In this document: in pieces, positions 39,450 to 47,976 of the stretch
How the letters are laid out: each line of letters begins with the position of its first letter
How positions within the stretch are numbered: position 1 is the first letter of the stretch
Assembly (NCBI RefSeq): GCF_000421345.1
Contig: NZ_ATWV01000006.1
Location: 62,001-126,000, forward strand
DNA length: 64,000 nucleotides
Direction: 5' to 3'
Source: Treponema bryantii NK4A124
GTDB taxonomy: Bacteria; Spirochaetota; Spirochaetia; Treponematales; Treponemataceae
The notes under the pieces: generated by a model
Told to the model about the DNA's origin: nothing
Seen by the model: the letters and a program-made list of their open reading frames with translations, nothing else
Database searches by the model: none
Program-made: the position numbers and the translations under genes

Positions 39450-39734
39450 TCACGCACTCAATACTTCCCTACCCTCGTCTGCAATATCTACCTCAATCAT
39501 TTTTGTAACTACGATTTCATCCATAGTTACGCCAAGTATCTGTGCAAGTACAACAAGGTTGTCGAGTGTGGGCATGTTCTTTCCCGCAAACCAGTTATAA
39601 ATAGTCTGCACATAAGGAAAGTCCATGATGAGCTGCAACTGACGGGGAGTAACTCCTCTCAGCTTCATTATTGTTTTGATTTTTGTACCTGTAGCCTCTA
39701 AATCCAGCAAAGGTTTAAGATATGTAGTTTTCAC
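39450..39734 (-). CDS. XRE-type HTH regulator
   Basis: 94 residues. The HTH (GTKIKTIMKLRGVTPRQLQL, then TIYNWFAGKNMPTLDNLVVL) is a close paralog of 30736 and 33258. Preceded by a small Cys/His-rich gene and followed by tRNA-like sequences, an arrangement resembling a second, smaller copy of the region 2 layout. Confidence 0.85.
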   Translation of the reverse strand: MKTTYLKPLLDLEATGTKIKTIMKLRGVTPRQLQLIMDFPYVQTIYNWFAGKNMPTLDNLVVLAQILGVTMDEIVVTKMIEVDIADEGREVLSA

Positions 39735-39781
39735 GTTGATAACTCCTTTCAGTTCGGAGCTTCAACGCCTAAAAAGAAAGG

Positions 39782-39952
39782 TTACGCAGAAACTCCGCTT
39801 ACAAAAATTGACTTACAGTTCGACGAACTGTTTTCATGACAGCTTTCATTCTCACACCAAGAATGTTCAGAGAAATGACATTCCGACCAGGAATGATTTC
39901 CACTATGTTTGAGACAATGAAGATTGAAATTGTAATTGTTCATAGCGTTCAT
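39782..39952 (-). CDS. Cys/His-rich small protein, 56 aa
   Basis: ATG behind a strong AAAGGAGG. The sequence contains HCLKHSGNHSWSECHF and HSWCENESCHE, a dense set of Cys and His that suits metal binding. It precedes the HTH gene by 48 nt in the same direction. Too short for most gene finders; no family recognised. Confidence 0.55.
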   Translation of the reverse strand: MNAMNNYNFNLHCLKHSGNHSWSECHFSEHSWCENESCHENSSSNCKSIFVSGVSA

Positions 39953-40140
39953 CTCTGAACCTCCTTTAAGTGTAAGTCAGCACAAGCCAACTTTTGCGTC
40001 GTTTCAACGCTTTGTGATTTTAATATAGCATAATATTGTAAGACCGTCATTAGCGACGTTCTTTAATTTTTTCTTTCGTCTGTGTCCTATGTCCCAGGTT
40101 AGATCAAAGTCGGCATTCCAAACTGCATATCATTATTCCT
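39953..40140 (-). promoter_or_regulatory. Promoter and leader of the small gene / HTH unit
   Basis: TATATT-like -10 near 40,022 with ATGACG about 17 nt upstream, then a leader hairpin GCGT...ACGCAAAA near 39,995, similar to the one before gene 30993. Confidence 0.35.
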
Positions 40141-40848
40141 TTATTTAATAAGTTCCAGTATTTCTTGGGTATTTGTGATTGTAAAATCCTGCCCGAGTTC
40201 CTGAGCTGGGCTGTCTTTACGATTTATCAAAATCGATTGGCAGCCGATATTTTTAGCTGCATTTACGTCCCGGTGAGTATCACCAATCATAACCATATTT
40301 TCTGGCGGAATTCCAAGCTGTTCAGAGATGTCGCGCAGGCCCTTAGGATTTGGCTTTTTATATCCGCAGGAAAGAGATGAAACATATAAATCAAAATAAG
40401 GCAGAAGCGGCGTTACATAGTTTTTGTGCATAAGGTCTGGCATGCCGGTAGCAACATCAGTCATGGCGGCAATTTTGAAGCCGGCTTTCTTCAGGGATTC
40501 CAGAGTCGGAATTGAATCATCATAAATCACAGGTTCAAGCTTAAGCGACTCAAAAAAGACCTCAATGATTTTCGCAACAGGAATCGTAGTTCCCCAGTCT
40601 TTGATGATATCACCAAAAATGATTTCCGGATTAATCTCCTTTTCTCGCGGATTCACGGCCGGGTTATAATCACAGAAAATCTGAATCGAATCTGCAATCT
40701 GCTGGTCGGAAAGCCCGATGCCCAGCTGAGAGTTCACATACTCAAAGGCACTCTTGTAATAACCCGTCCAGCTCAGATGCATCCCCTTATATTCCATAAG
40801 AGTTCCGCCGAGGTCGAAAACAAAGAGTTTTATGTTATTCAGCTTCAT
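40141..40848 (-). CDS. HAD-family hydrolase
   Basis: 235 residues; the ATG at 40848 has GGAG at proper spacing, so the ATG at 40860 is less likely. HAD motifs: VFDLGGTLMEY, AAMTDVATGMP, GYKKPNPKGL (Lys), and MIGDTHRDVNAAKNIG. Phosphoglycolate/P5N-type phosphatase; substrate unknown. Starts 13 nt after the acetyltransferase gene ends. Confidence 0.85.
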   Translation of the reverse strand: MKLNNIKLFVFDLGGTLMEYKGMHLSWTGYYKSAFEYVNSQLGIGLSDQQIADSIQIFCDYNPAVNPREKEINPEIIFGDIIKDWGTTIPVAKIIEVFFESLKLEPVIYDDSIPTLESLKKAGFKIAAMTDVATGMPDLMHKNYVTPLLPYFDLYVSSLSCGYKKPNPKGLRDISEQLGIPPENMVMIGDTHRDVNAAKNIGCQSILINRKDSPAQELGQDFTITNTQEILELIK

Positions 40849-40860
40849 TTTTATCTCCAT

Positions 40861-41448
40861 CTATCTTCTCTTTGCTTCCCGGTGGAAAAAGTAGCCGAGG
40901 TTTATTCGAACTTCCTGGCGGCCGATGTCATTGTTGGTGTAGCAGCAGGTATCAAAACCGATAAGTTCAAAGCCCTGATGAAGATAAAATCCGATTGCGT
41001 TTGTGTTGCAGGATTGTGTCTCCAGAATGATTGCACGGCGGCCCTGTGCAACAGCAACTTCCTTTGCTTTATCCATAAGACGCTTGCCCAAGCCCTGTCC
41101 TCTAAGTTCTTCTGTAATCCATAACTCTGTAACCATCAGTCTGTTAGACCACTCTTCCGGACATACTTCGATGCATGCAAGCATTTTTCCATCATCACTT
41201 ACGACACCGTAAGCCTCTGCGTTTTCCCAATGATCCTGATACAAACCATCCGGGAAGTCATACTCTTCTGGAGAGTGCACAACTTGCTTTTCAAAAGGCT
41301 TTTTTATCAGATTGATTTTGCAGCCATCTTTATCTAATGGCGAAATTTCTAAATCATAATAAGAGTCTGTTTTAGTTACGAGCGGAATTGGAGTTCCCTT
41401 CCACTGCTCTTTTGGTAAAGGAATTATTTCGATGTTTTCTTTTGTCAT
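40861..41448 (-). CDS. GNAT acetyltransferase
   Basis: 195 residues. The acetyl-CoA loop LRGQGLGKRLMDKAKEVAV and a final QGFELIGFDTCCYTNND fit GNAT enzymes such as streptothricin-type acetyltransferases. The ATG at 41448 was preferred to an in-frame GTG at 41466. Confidence 0.85.
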   Translation of the reverse strand: MTKENIEIIPLPKEQWKGTPIPLVTKTDSYYDLEISPLDKDGCKINLIKKPFEKQVVHSPEEYDFPDGLYQDHWENAEAYGVVSDDGKMLACIEVCPEEWSNRLMVTELWITEELRGQGLGKRLMDKAKEVAVAQGRRAIILETQSCNTNAIGFYLHQGFELIGFDTCCYTNNDIGRQEVRINLGYFFHREAKRR

Positions 41449-41498
41449 AATCTTACACCCACGCACTAATAAACTTTTTTGTTATCATCATCTTTCCA

Positions 41499-42275
41499 TT
41501 ATTTAGCGAAATCCTTTTTTTCATCTGGCTGTGTTTCAGCTTCTACCCAAAATGGTCTAAAGCCACACTCGAGAGCTGTTTTCCAGGATGCAAGATTTGA
41601 AAGACTCGTGCCGTAATATGGGATTGCTCCGCGGCGGAAAGTCTCATTCCTTAAAAGAGTCACAAGAGTTTTTGCAACTCCGCGGCCCCGATATTCAGGC
41701 AGCACATCAATTCCAATCTGCCATAATTCCGGAGTGTCTGCAGAGCAGCCGGCCATTCCCATAATTTTATCGCCATCCATAGCAACTACGGCAAGCACAT
41801 CCGGTCTCTCTGGCTTAAACTTGTCGCAAATTGCATTAGGGAAATTCTCGTTTCCATAAAAAGGAGCAATATCCTTCTGCTCAAGCCATTTGATATTAAG
41901 ATCAGTTTTGATTTCAATCAGCTCTGGGACCGGCATAAACATATGATGAGTTAGCGCCATTTTATAGCCGTGTTTTCTAAGCTCGCATTCAAGCTCATAA
42001 TAATTATGCTGTTCAAAAAGCCAGATTCCCTGCTTTCCCTTTACCCATTCAGTAAGCCAGGGATGTATAGAATCATCAGCTGAAATTACAGTGCTCTTTC
42101 CAAAAGTAGCCATCTGCAAAAAGAAAGGTTTATCAGAAAACTTTCTGCGCTTCTCGCTCTGGCAGGCAGTAGTTATCATATTTTCATTTTTATCAAAATC
42201 AGCTGGCGAGCAGTTATACTCTATCGCTATCTGATTTTTAATTTTATCTTCAATAACTTTTTTAGTTAGATTCAT
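41499..42275 (-). CDS. GNAT acetyltransferase, 258 aa
   Basis: A two-part GNAT protein: a divergent N-terminal half and a C-terminal half with LPEYRGRGVAKTLVTLLRNE and NLASWKTALECGFRPFW. The start at 42275 has AGGGAT; the longer frame overlaps the neighbouring gene. Confidence 0.8.
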   Translation of the reverse strand: MNLTKKVIEDKIKNQIAIEYNCSPADFDKNENMITTACQSEKRRKFSDKPFFLQMATFGKSTVISADDSIHPWLTEWVKGKQGIWLFEQHNYYELECELRKHGYKMALTHHMFMPVPELIEIKTDLNIKWLEQKDIAPFYGNENFPNAICDKFKPERPDVLAVVAMDGDKIMGMAGCSADTPELWQIGIDVLPEYRGRGVAKTLVTLLRNETFRRGAIPYYGTSLSNLASWKTALECGFRPFWVEAETQPDEKKDFAK

Positions 42276-42285
42276 TTTATCCCTT

Positions 42286-42711
42286 TCACGCCTCAGCCTT
42301 TGGATGAATCGTGATACCAGAAAGATCTGCAATCTGAGCATTATTTATAATTTCAACGGCCTTATCATAGTCATCACAAAGAATATAAAGCTTGATTGCC
42401 ACAACAGTAGTCATAGTGCCGGAAATGCCGCCGTAAATATTGTTCATATGTTCGCCTTCAACGTAAGAAGGAATCCCCTCAGAGAAAAGAAGACTACGCA
42501 GCATCAGACAATCCTGCTGAGAAGCAATCGACATCAAAAGCTGCGACTTCTCTCCCGCCTTTGTCCGCGCAAAGAAGAGTTTCTCAAAATCCATTTCATT
42601 CAGTTCTTTATCAGCGTCCGACTCAATCTTCTTGATCTCATCCTGCTTCCAAAATTTCTTATAAACAATAATCGCGAAGATTGCGACCAGAAACAAAATC
42701 ATATAAAACAT
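42286..42711 (-). CDS. Membrane-anchored DUF2007-like protein
   Basis: 141 residues: one N-terminal membrane helix (MILFLVAIFAIIVYK), then a DUF2007-type domain (SQQDCLMLRSLLFSEGIPSY ... LYILCDDYDKAVEIINN). Function unknown; possibly signal binding. Confidence 0.65.
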   Translation of the reverse strand: MFYMILFLVAIFAIIVYKKFWKQDEIKKIESDADKELNEMDFEKLFFARTKAGEKSQLLMSIASQQDCLMLRSLLFSEGIPSYVEGEHMNNIYGGISGTMTTVVAIKLYILCDDYDKAVEIINNAQIADLSGITIHPKAEA

Positions 42712-42753
42712 AGTGAGATAATTTTACACTGTATTGACGTGGTTGGTAAAGGT

Positions 42754-43074
42754 TTACATGATTCTAATCAAAATCATATAGATAATAGTTGCACCGAAAA
42801 TACTCACGAGGGAATTCTTCTTCCAGAGGTAAGTTACAATTGTAAAAGTGATTGCAGAGATTTGAGGAATCCACTGCGCGAGGCTGGAAAATCTTACATC
42901 ACGCAGGCTGTAAATCAGAAGGCCAATCATCACAAGCGGAGGAATGTAGCGCTCGAAAATGTGAATCAGGTTTCCGGGTTTTCGTTTTGAGAATACTGCA
43001 AAAGGAAAAAGACGTTCGCCAAAAACAATGAGACCAATCAGCAAAGAAACAAGGACTGCTTTAGTTACCGGCAT
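42754..43074 (-). CDS. azlD: AzlD-type branched-chain amino acid exporter subunit
   Basis: 106 residues with about four membrane helices (LVSLLIGLIVFGERLFPFA...PPLVMIGLLIYSL). The small partner of AzlC. Overlaps azlC by 14 nt. Confidence 0.85.
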   Translation of the reverse strand: MPVTKAVLVSLLIGLIVFGERLFPFAVFSKRKPGNLIHIFERYIPPLVMIGLLIYSLRDVRFSSLAQWIPQISAITFTIVTYLWKKNSLVSIFGATIIYMILIRIM

Positions 43075-43636
43075 GTTCGACCTTCCTTTCTTTTACAAAT
43101 TTCTGAATCTGATCAATAGTCAAAACTGCAAACAAAGCCGTGAGTGCAAAATCAACACCAGTCATATCAAAAGGAATTATAGCTCCGGCAAGACCTCCAA
43201 TCAGACTTCCTCCAACCCAGTAAGTTTGGTCTAACAGCGACACCATAAAATAATAATCCTCGGCCAGTACTCCCGCAGGCACTTCCGTCGTAGTCAGAAG
43301 AGAAAATGTTTCATCAGTTAGAGCATAAATCAGATAAGGCTTCGTCCGCTTGCAACCCTTGAATTGATTAATTAACGGCAACCCGTAAACAATGTGGCGA
43401 ATATTCAAAAGCAGCTCTGTCGCAAGAATTGCAAGGACCGGAGTTCCTGCAGCAAAAAGCGGAATCGCAAGAAACTGCCCTGCCCCTGCAAAAATCAAAA
43501 TGCCCATTGCAGGGGCAAGCCACCATGGATAGCCTGCATTCACCGTAACAAGTCCAAACGCAATTCCACAAGAAATATATCCCAGAAAAACCGGAATTGT
43601 TGTCCTGAGCGCAACCTTCAAACAGTGTGTGTTCAT
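43061..43636 (-). CDS. azlC: AzlC-type branched-chain amino acid exporter subunit
   Basis: 191 residues from the ATG at 43636; the frame upstream is part of a repeat. Membrane helices with IPVFLGYISCGIAFGLV and IRHIVYGL match AzlC. With AzlD it exports branched-chain amino acids. Confidence 0.85.
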   Translation of the reverse strand: MNTHCLKVALRTTIPVFLGYISCGIAFGLVTVNAGYPWWLAPAMGILIFAGAGQFLAIPLFAAGTPVLAILATELLLNIRHIVYGLPLINQFKGCKRTKPYLIYALTDETFSLLTTTEVPAGVLAEDYYFMVSLLDQTYWVGGSLIGGLAGAIIPFDMTGVDFALTALFAVLTIDQIQKFVKERKVEHAGN

Positions 43637-43740
43637 AATCTTTTTCTCAGGAAAAAGTGTAAAGGAAATAATCAGCATTGGGAAGTGAGGCGGAATTAAT
43701 TTTCTGTTATTAAGATTTGAGGAGGGGGAAGTCCGCTCGA

Positions 43741-43925
43741 ACCTCAGCATATTCATGCTGAGGGCGAATACCCCCTGGTTCGCACTTCGTTGCTCACCAC
43801 CCTCTCAAGCGGGGGATACCCCCTGCCTAAAATCGAAGAGCCGTTAAAAAAAATGCACCGCATTTTTTAGGCTCATCGAAAGAACGGCTCGAAACAACTG
43901 GTTGTTTCGCAACGCCCCCGGTTGA
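43741..43925. repeat. Dispersed structured repeat, copy 1
   Basis: 43773-43826 (CCCTGGTTCG...CCCCCTGC) matches 55383-55436 with about three differences in 54 nt. Hairpins CCTCAGCAT / ATGCTGAGG and GAAACAAC / GTTGTTTC flank it. REP-like intergenic element. Confidence 0.7.
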
Positions 43926-43938
43926 AAGAATTCGGGTT

Positions 43939-44319
43939 TTACCAAACAACATTTACTGCGTACTGTGGAATTATAGTATCACTTGTAATGATACTCATAT
44001 TATGTTTCAGTGCTTGTGAAATTATTAATCTGTCAAATGGGTCTTTGTGGATTTGCGGTAAAGATTTAATTCCCTCAATTTCATCTGAAAGAATAGGAAT
44101 TATTTCAATACTTCTTTGTTTGCAGATTTTTTCGATATCAGGGATTGTTGAATTGATTGCTAGTTTTCCCAGAGACTGTTTGATTGCAATTTCCCAGAAC
44201 GAAGCTATGCTAACGTATAATTCTTTTTCTGTAGTTATAATCTGACTGGCAATTTTTGTAAGTCCTGCAGGATTGCACAGGCTGTAAATAAGGGCATTTG
44301 TATCAAGGATATATTTCAC
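43939..44319 (-). CDS. PIN-domain toxin (VapC type)
   Basis: 126 residues. Acidic sites of a PIN ribonuclease: MKYILDTNALIYSL, SFWEIAIKQSLGKL, KDPFDRLIISQA, and SDTIIPQY. The start overlaps the antitoxin stop by 4 nt. VapC enzymes often cut tRNA or rRNA, which fits the RNA-repair theme. Confidence 0.85.
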   Translation of the reverse strand: MKYILDTNALIYSLCNPAGLTKIASQIITTEKELYVSIASFWEIAIKQSLGKLAINSTIPDIEKICKQRSIEIIPILSDEIEGIKSLPQIHKDPFDRLIISQALKHNMSIITSDTIIPQYAVNVVW

Positions 44320-44531
44320 ATATACTCCTTAAAACATTCAGGAGTTTCGTCAAAGTCTGGTGCCATATAAAAACCTTCTTCCAGACCGCCAAGCTGACGT
44401 GTAAAACCTGATTCACTGGAATTTGTTTTTTGAGAAAGCAATGTCTTGACCTTTTCAAAGATCTGAGTCAATTCTGGGACTGCAAGTTTATCGAGTTCAG
44501 TATTAAAATAATCATATGCAAAATCGCTCAT
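44316..44531 (-). CDS. Antitoxin of the PIN toxin
   Basis: 71 residues from the ATG at 44531 (GGAGG). Acidic, helical, with a flexible C-terminus; position and overlap identify it as the partner of 43939. Confidence 0.65.
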   Translation of the reverse strand: MSDFAYDYFNTELDKLAVPELTQIFEKVKTLLSQKTNSSESGFTRQLGGLEEGFYMAPDFDETPECFKEYM

Positions 44532-44687
44532 ATCGCACCTCCTTCTTCTGTAATAATATAACACTTTTTTGAAGAATTTGCATTATTTTTCGATAATGAT
44601 TATTTTTGACCCTGCTTTATTTTCTGCTACAGGGTATGCTGTAAAATAAAATTACAGCCTCCTAAAGGAGGTTGCAAGGAATCTGTC

Positions 44688-44723
44688 TTCCGTTATTTGC
44701 CTTTGTGAGTAACGGAAGACTTT
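44688..44723 (+). promoter_or_regulatory. 11-bp hairpin before small membrane protein
   Basis: GTCTTCCGTTA / TAACGGAAGAC, perfect, followed by TTTTTGGAGG: a T-run then the ribosome site. It could act as terminator/attenuator for the small gene at 44741. Confidence 0.6.
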
Positions 44724-44740
44724 TTGGAGGATGTAATTTT

Positions 44741-44920
44741 ATGAAAAGAAAACCCATGCAGTGTATTAGTTCTAATTGTTGTTTATTGATTAGTATTCTG
44801 AACTTAATCAATGTTACTGGCACTGAAAAAAAATTGATACGTATATTAAATTTGATTACAGCTTTGCTTTTCTTTATTTCATATGCTTTGATGCAGTATA
44901 AGTGGGTTACGAAAGAATAA
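44741..44920 (+). CDS. Small membrane protein, 59 aa
   Basis: Basic N-terminus (MKRKPMQC), hydrophobic CCLLISILNLINV, then LITALLFFISYALMQY: one or two membrane helices. Preceded by a hairpin and GGAGG. Might be a small hydrophobic toxin; not proven. Confidence 0.5.
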   Translation: MKRKPMQCISSNCCLLISILNLINVTGTEKKLIRILNLITALLFFISYALMQYKWVTKE

Positions 44921-45049
44921 ATTGGAATTAAATAGTAGTACTTCCATTACTTACCTCTTTGGCTTCCAATCTTTCTACGCCTTGCAAAGAACGGAAGCCG
45001 TTTTTACTGAAAAATATGATATAATTGTTTTTAATAAAGGACTTCAAAA

Positions 45050-45706
45050 ATGAGAATCATATCTTATAATATCAGTTCATGTAGTCAGCATAAATTAGAT
45101 GAATTATTCAAGCGAGAAGCAGAAGTCTATGTTATTCCTGAAATGGCCAGAGATGTAAAAATACCTGATGGCTATTTTATGAAATGGGCAGGGAAGTACT
45201 CTTCTAAAGGTCTTGGTATAATTTTCAATAATGCTTATGTTCCAGATTGTTATGATGAGTCTTTGCCTTATGCAATTCCTTTAAGATATGAAGATCTTTT
45301 TATTCTTGCTTTCTGGCCGACTAAGATTGATAAGACTGAATCTTATACTCAAATTGCAAAACAGATTTTGAATCATTATGCGCCTGAATTAAAAGTTCGA
45401 GATAGTATCGTTACTGGTGATTTTAATCTATATCATAAAATTGATAAGCCTAATAAAGATGCTGATATTCTGGAGATTGATGAGCTTTTAAAATCCTTCA
45501 GATTAAAGAGTGTTTATCATGAAAAATCTGGTAAGGCTTTTGGAGAAGAAGTTGAGAAAACTTATTTCCACCAGTACAAAGCTGATAATCTATTTTTCCT
45601 GGACTATACTTATTATTCCTATGAAAAATTAAAGATTACAAAATATGAGCTGCTCGATTGGGATACGAAATTCAGTGACCACAGAGGGCAGATTATTGAG
45701 TTTTAA
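45050..45706 (+). CDS. Endonuclease/exonuclease/phosphatase-family protein
   Basis: 218 residues. EEP motifs: MRIISYNISS at the start, VTGDFNLYH in the middle and FSDHRGQIIEF at the end. Could be a nuclease or phosphodiesterase. TATAAT promoter at about 45,020. Confidence 0.8.
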   Translation: MRIISYNISSCSQHKLDELFKREAEVYVIPEMARDVKIPDGYFMKWAGKYSSKGLGIIFNNAYVPDCYDESLPYAIPLRYEDLFILAFWPTKIDKTESYTQIAKQILNHYAPELKVRDSIVTGDFNLYHKIDKPNKDADILEIDELLKSFRLKSVYHEKSGKAFGEEVEKTYFHQYKADNLFFLDYTYYSYEKLKITKYELLDWDTKFSDHRGQIIEF

Positions 45707-45909
45707 AAATGTTCATTCAAATATTTTATATATTTAGGATTTTCTTTATCAAATAATTCCTTTTGTTCTTTTGATAGCCCATCTGGATAATCGAGCAGAT
45801 TGTAATAATTTTTTTTATCAAATGTAAAATAAGTGGAAGCAACTTTATCGAGATCTCTTATCCACCAAATTGTATCACCATCATGTTTTTTATAAAAATC
45901 GCATAACAT
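45703..45909 (-). CDS. Small hypothetical protein, 68 aa
   Basis: Trp/Asp/Lys-rich (HDGDTIWWIRDLDKVASTYF), unrecognised. Follows the ATP-grasp gene by 14 nt. Confidence 0.5.
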   Translation of the reverse strand: MLCDFYKKHDGDTIWWIRDLDKVASTYFTFDKKNYYNLLDYPDGLSKEQKELFDKENPKYIKYLNEHF

Positions 45910-45923
45910 AGAACACCTTAAAA

Positions 45924-46970
45924 TTAAGATAATTTCCGACTAATTTTACTAATAGCAAATTCTTTAGCTTCTTCTAATGTCGAAAAAGATTGATATGCAA
46001 CCATATCCCCCTTCCCCGATGGATCTTCCATGTATACTTTTACACTGTATGAACCATCTTGTAAAAAGATATCAACGGAATACTCTTCATGGCATCTTGA
46101 AAGAATTTTATTCTCAAAGCGATGGTCTTCATGCCATACATCTTCAACTTTCAATTTTTCCCAACGTTCATCTATTTCTTTACATCTAATTATGAATGCT
46201 TCAATTGCTTCTATTATTTTCTTTGCATCACAATTATAGAAATCAGCACCACTGAAAGGATTCATTTCGACCAGATAAAACTTTCCATTACTGATACAAA
46301 CATCAATTACATAGGCTATGTGATAATAACTATTGTCATCTGCAATTTTTTGAGCAAACAGGTAAGCAGGTTCTTTGTTCTCAATATTTATAGTACGACC
46401 ACCTTTACGACCATCTGCAACATATTCACAACCAGTTACTATTTTGTGATCTACACATATAAAACGGAATTCTTTTTCAACCCTTTTTAACGGGGCAAGG
46501 ACAATTGGAAGATTTATATTTTCATGATAAAAGCCATAATCAAAATGAACTGGAGTTAGACCTTCAGTAGGAATTATTCTTCCGCTGAATTCTTTCAGAT
46601 GGCTGTCCGGACGAGCAAATAACTTATCTGTTTTTAACTGTTTTATGATTGATGGATTATTGAGTACCTCTGAAATTGTAGTAAAGATTACATCCTGATT
46701 TAATAAATCAGTCTTAAAGATTTCATAAATATCAGAATATCTAAAACCAACTTCATTACAAATTGAACCTGGAGAAAAATAATATAATTTTCTTATTCGT
46801 TCTGCATTGCAAAGACTTCCGTGGAAAATTGATTCTTTTGGGAAGTTTTTGTACTCTTCGGTATTCCAATAATTATCATCCCATAGAATATAGTCTTTTC
46901 CAAGCGATTTTAATGCTGGAAGTAAGATGTCCCCATTTGCAAAAGATTCATTTTCAATTATCCATGTCAT
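45924..46970 (-). CDS. ATP-grasp domain protein
   Basis: 348 residues. The central part EFRFICVDHKIVTGCEYVAD and AYVIDVCISNGKFYLVEMNP fit ATP-grasp enzymes, with metal-binding Glu and Asn in VEMNPFSGADFYNC. It probably joins a carboxylate to an amine. Start overlaps the upstream HAD fragment (ATGA). Confidence 0.7.
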   Translation of the reverse strand: MTWIIENESFANGDILLPALKSLGKDYILWDDNYWNTEEYKNFPKESIFHGSLCNAERIRKLYYFSPGSICNEVGFRYSDIYEIFKTDLLNQDVIFTTISEVLNNPSIIKQLKTDKLFARPDSHLKEFSGRIIPTEGLTPVHFDYGFYHENINLPIVLAPLKRVEKEFRFICVDHKIVTGCEYVADGRKGGRTINIENKEPAYLFAQKIADDNSYYHIAYVIDVCISNGKFYLVEMNPFSGADFYNCDAKKIIEAIEAFIIRCKEIDERWEKLKVEDVWHEDHRFENKILSRCHEEYSVDIFLQDGSYSVKVYMEDPSGKGDMVAYQSFSTLEEAKEFAISKISRKLS

Positions 46971-47074
46971 AAATTGTTTTCCTCCAATGTACCATCCATA
47001 TCAAGATAGATTTTTTGTTTCATAGAATTATTTCTCTCTTCTTCTTCAAATATAGGAATACCTATATCTAACAT
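46967..47074 (-). pseudogene. HAD motif I fragment, 35 aa
   Basis: Contains MKQKIYLDMDGTLEENNL, the start of a HAD phosphatase with motif DMDGT, then a stop overlapping the ATP-grasp ATG. A truncated gene that may now only serve translational coupling. Confidence 0.4.
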
Positions 47075-47129
47075 TTTCTTTGATACATTCACTCATAATT
47101 TTTCCTTATGTTCCTTAATACTTTCTATT

Positions 47130-47531
47130 CTATGGACAGAATGGGTCTATTTTATATTTCATTAATGAAAAGACATATTCACAGATTTCAATCATTTTAT
47201 TTGTTTCAGGATTATTATCTTTCTTTTTCGGGCACCAGACTTCAATACTCAATGTTGTCAAACCAGTCCTTACAGTACAAATAAGAGACCACCCATCAAA
47301 TCCTAATCCACAAGGTTGTTCTTTATAAATAAGTGAATAATCTATATTTTCAATTGTGTTTAAAATTTTATTAAATTCATCATCTGAAATTTTGATGGTT
47401 TTAATCTTTTTTATCTTTTTCATATTATCTTTGTAAAAAGTAATAGAAGAATCTTTTCCTCCTGAAGATAAAGAGAAAACATCTTTGTTCCAATTACAAT
47501 CTTTTACTTCAATTGAAATCTGATCTTGCAT
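47130..47531 (-). CDS. Hypothetical protein, 133 aa
   Basis: Start at 47531 behind AGGAG. Beta-rich, with SLSSGGKDSSITFYKD and a central WSLICTVRTGLTTLSIEVW. Unrecognised; possibly an immunity-type protein. Follows the FliG-N-like gene by 14 nt. Confidence 0.55.
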   Translation of the reverse strand: MQDQISIEVKDCNWNKDVFSLSSGGKDSSITFYKDNMKKIKKIKTIKISDDEFNKILNTIENIDYSLIYKEQPCGLGFDGWSLICTVRTGLTTLSIEVWCPKKKDNNPETNKMIEICEYVFSLMKYKIDPFCP

Positions 47532-47545
47532 ATCCTTTTCTCCTC

Positions 47546-47959
47546 TCATTCTCCAAGCCAACTCCTGATAACCTTTGCTACATCATCAGGATTCTGGTTG
47601 GCCATGTCTTTGATTTTATCTGGCATCATCTGTTTTACACTCTTCTGAAATGTTTCAACTTTGGATTTTTTTGAAAGGATTCCTCTTCGTGCTCCGTAAT
47701 CAAGAGCTTCCTGTAATACAGATGTTTCTTTGGTAATTTGTTCCATTCCTTTCTCATAAGAAGAAGCAAAAACCGGAGAATAACGACCTAGCTTCTTCAT
47801 GGCTTTTCGAATCTTTTTTATTTCAGCAGTAGAAAGGTGCAAGGCTTCGAAAAGCTCATCATAATTTGAATTGAAGAATGGCCCAATTTCTGCCAGCAGT
47901 ATCGCAACCTTTTCAGGTCCGGATAATGCCGACTTTGTTGTCATAATAAATTTTGCCAT
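47546..47959 (-). CDS. FliG N-domain-like protein with FliF-like tail
   Basis: 137 residues. SGPEKVAILLAEIGPFF with helices STAEIKKIRKAMKKLGRY fits the FliG N-terminal domain. The end NQNPDDVAKVIRSWLGE resembles the FliF C-terminal segment that binds FliG. Such a mix is not a flagellar rotor protein. It complements the FliG-C-like proteins of region 1, though 36 kb away. Located after the ADP-ribosylglycohydrolase gene. Confidence 0.6.
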   Translation of the reverse strand: MAKFIMTTKSALSGPEKVAILLAEIGPFFNSNYDELFEALHLSTAEIKKIRKAMKKLGRYSPVFASSYEKGMEQITKETSVLQEALDYGARRGILSKKSKVETFQKSVKQMMPDKIKDMANQNPDDVAKVIRSWLGE

Positions 47960-47976
47960 ATTTTAGACTCCTGATA

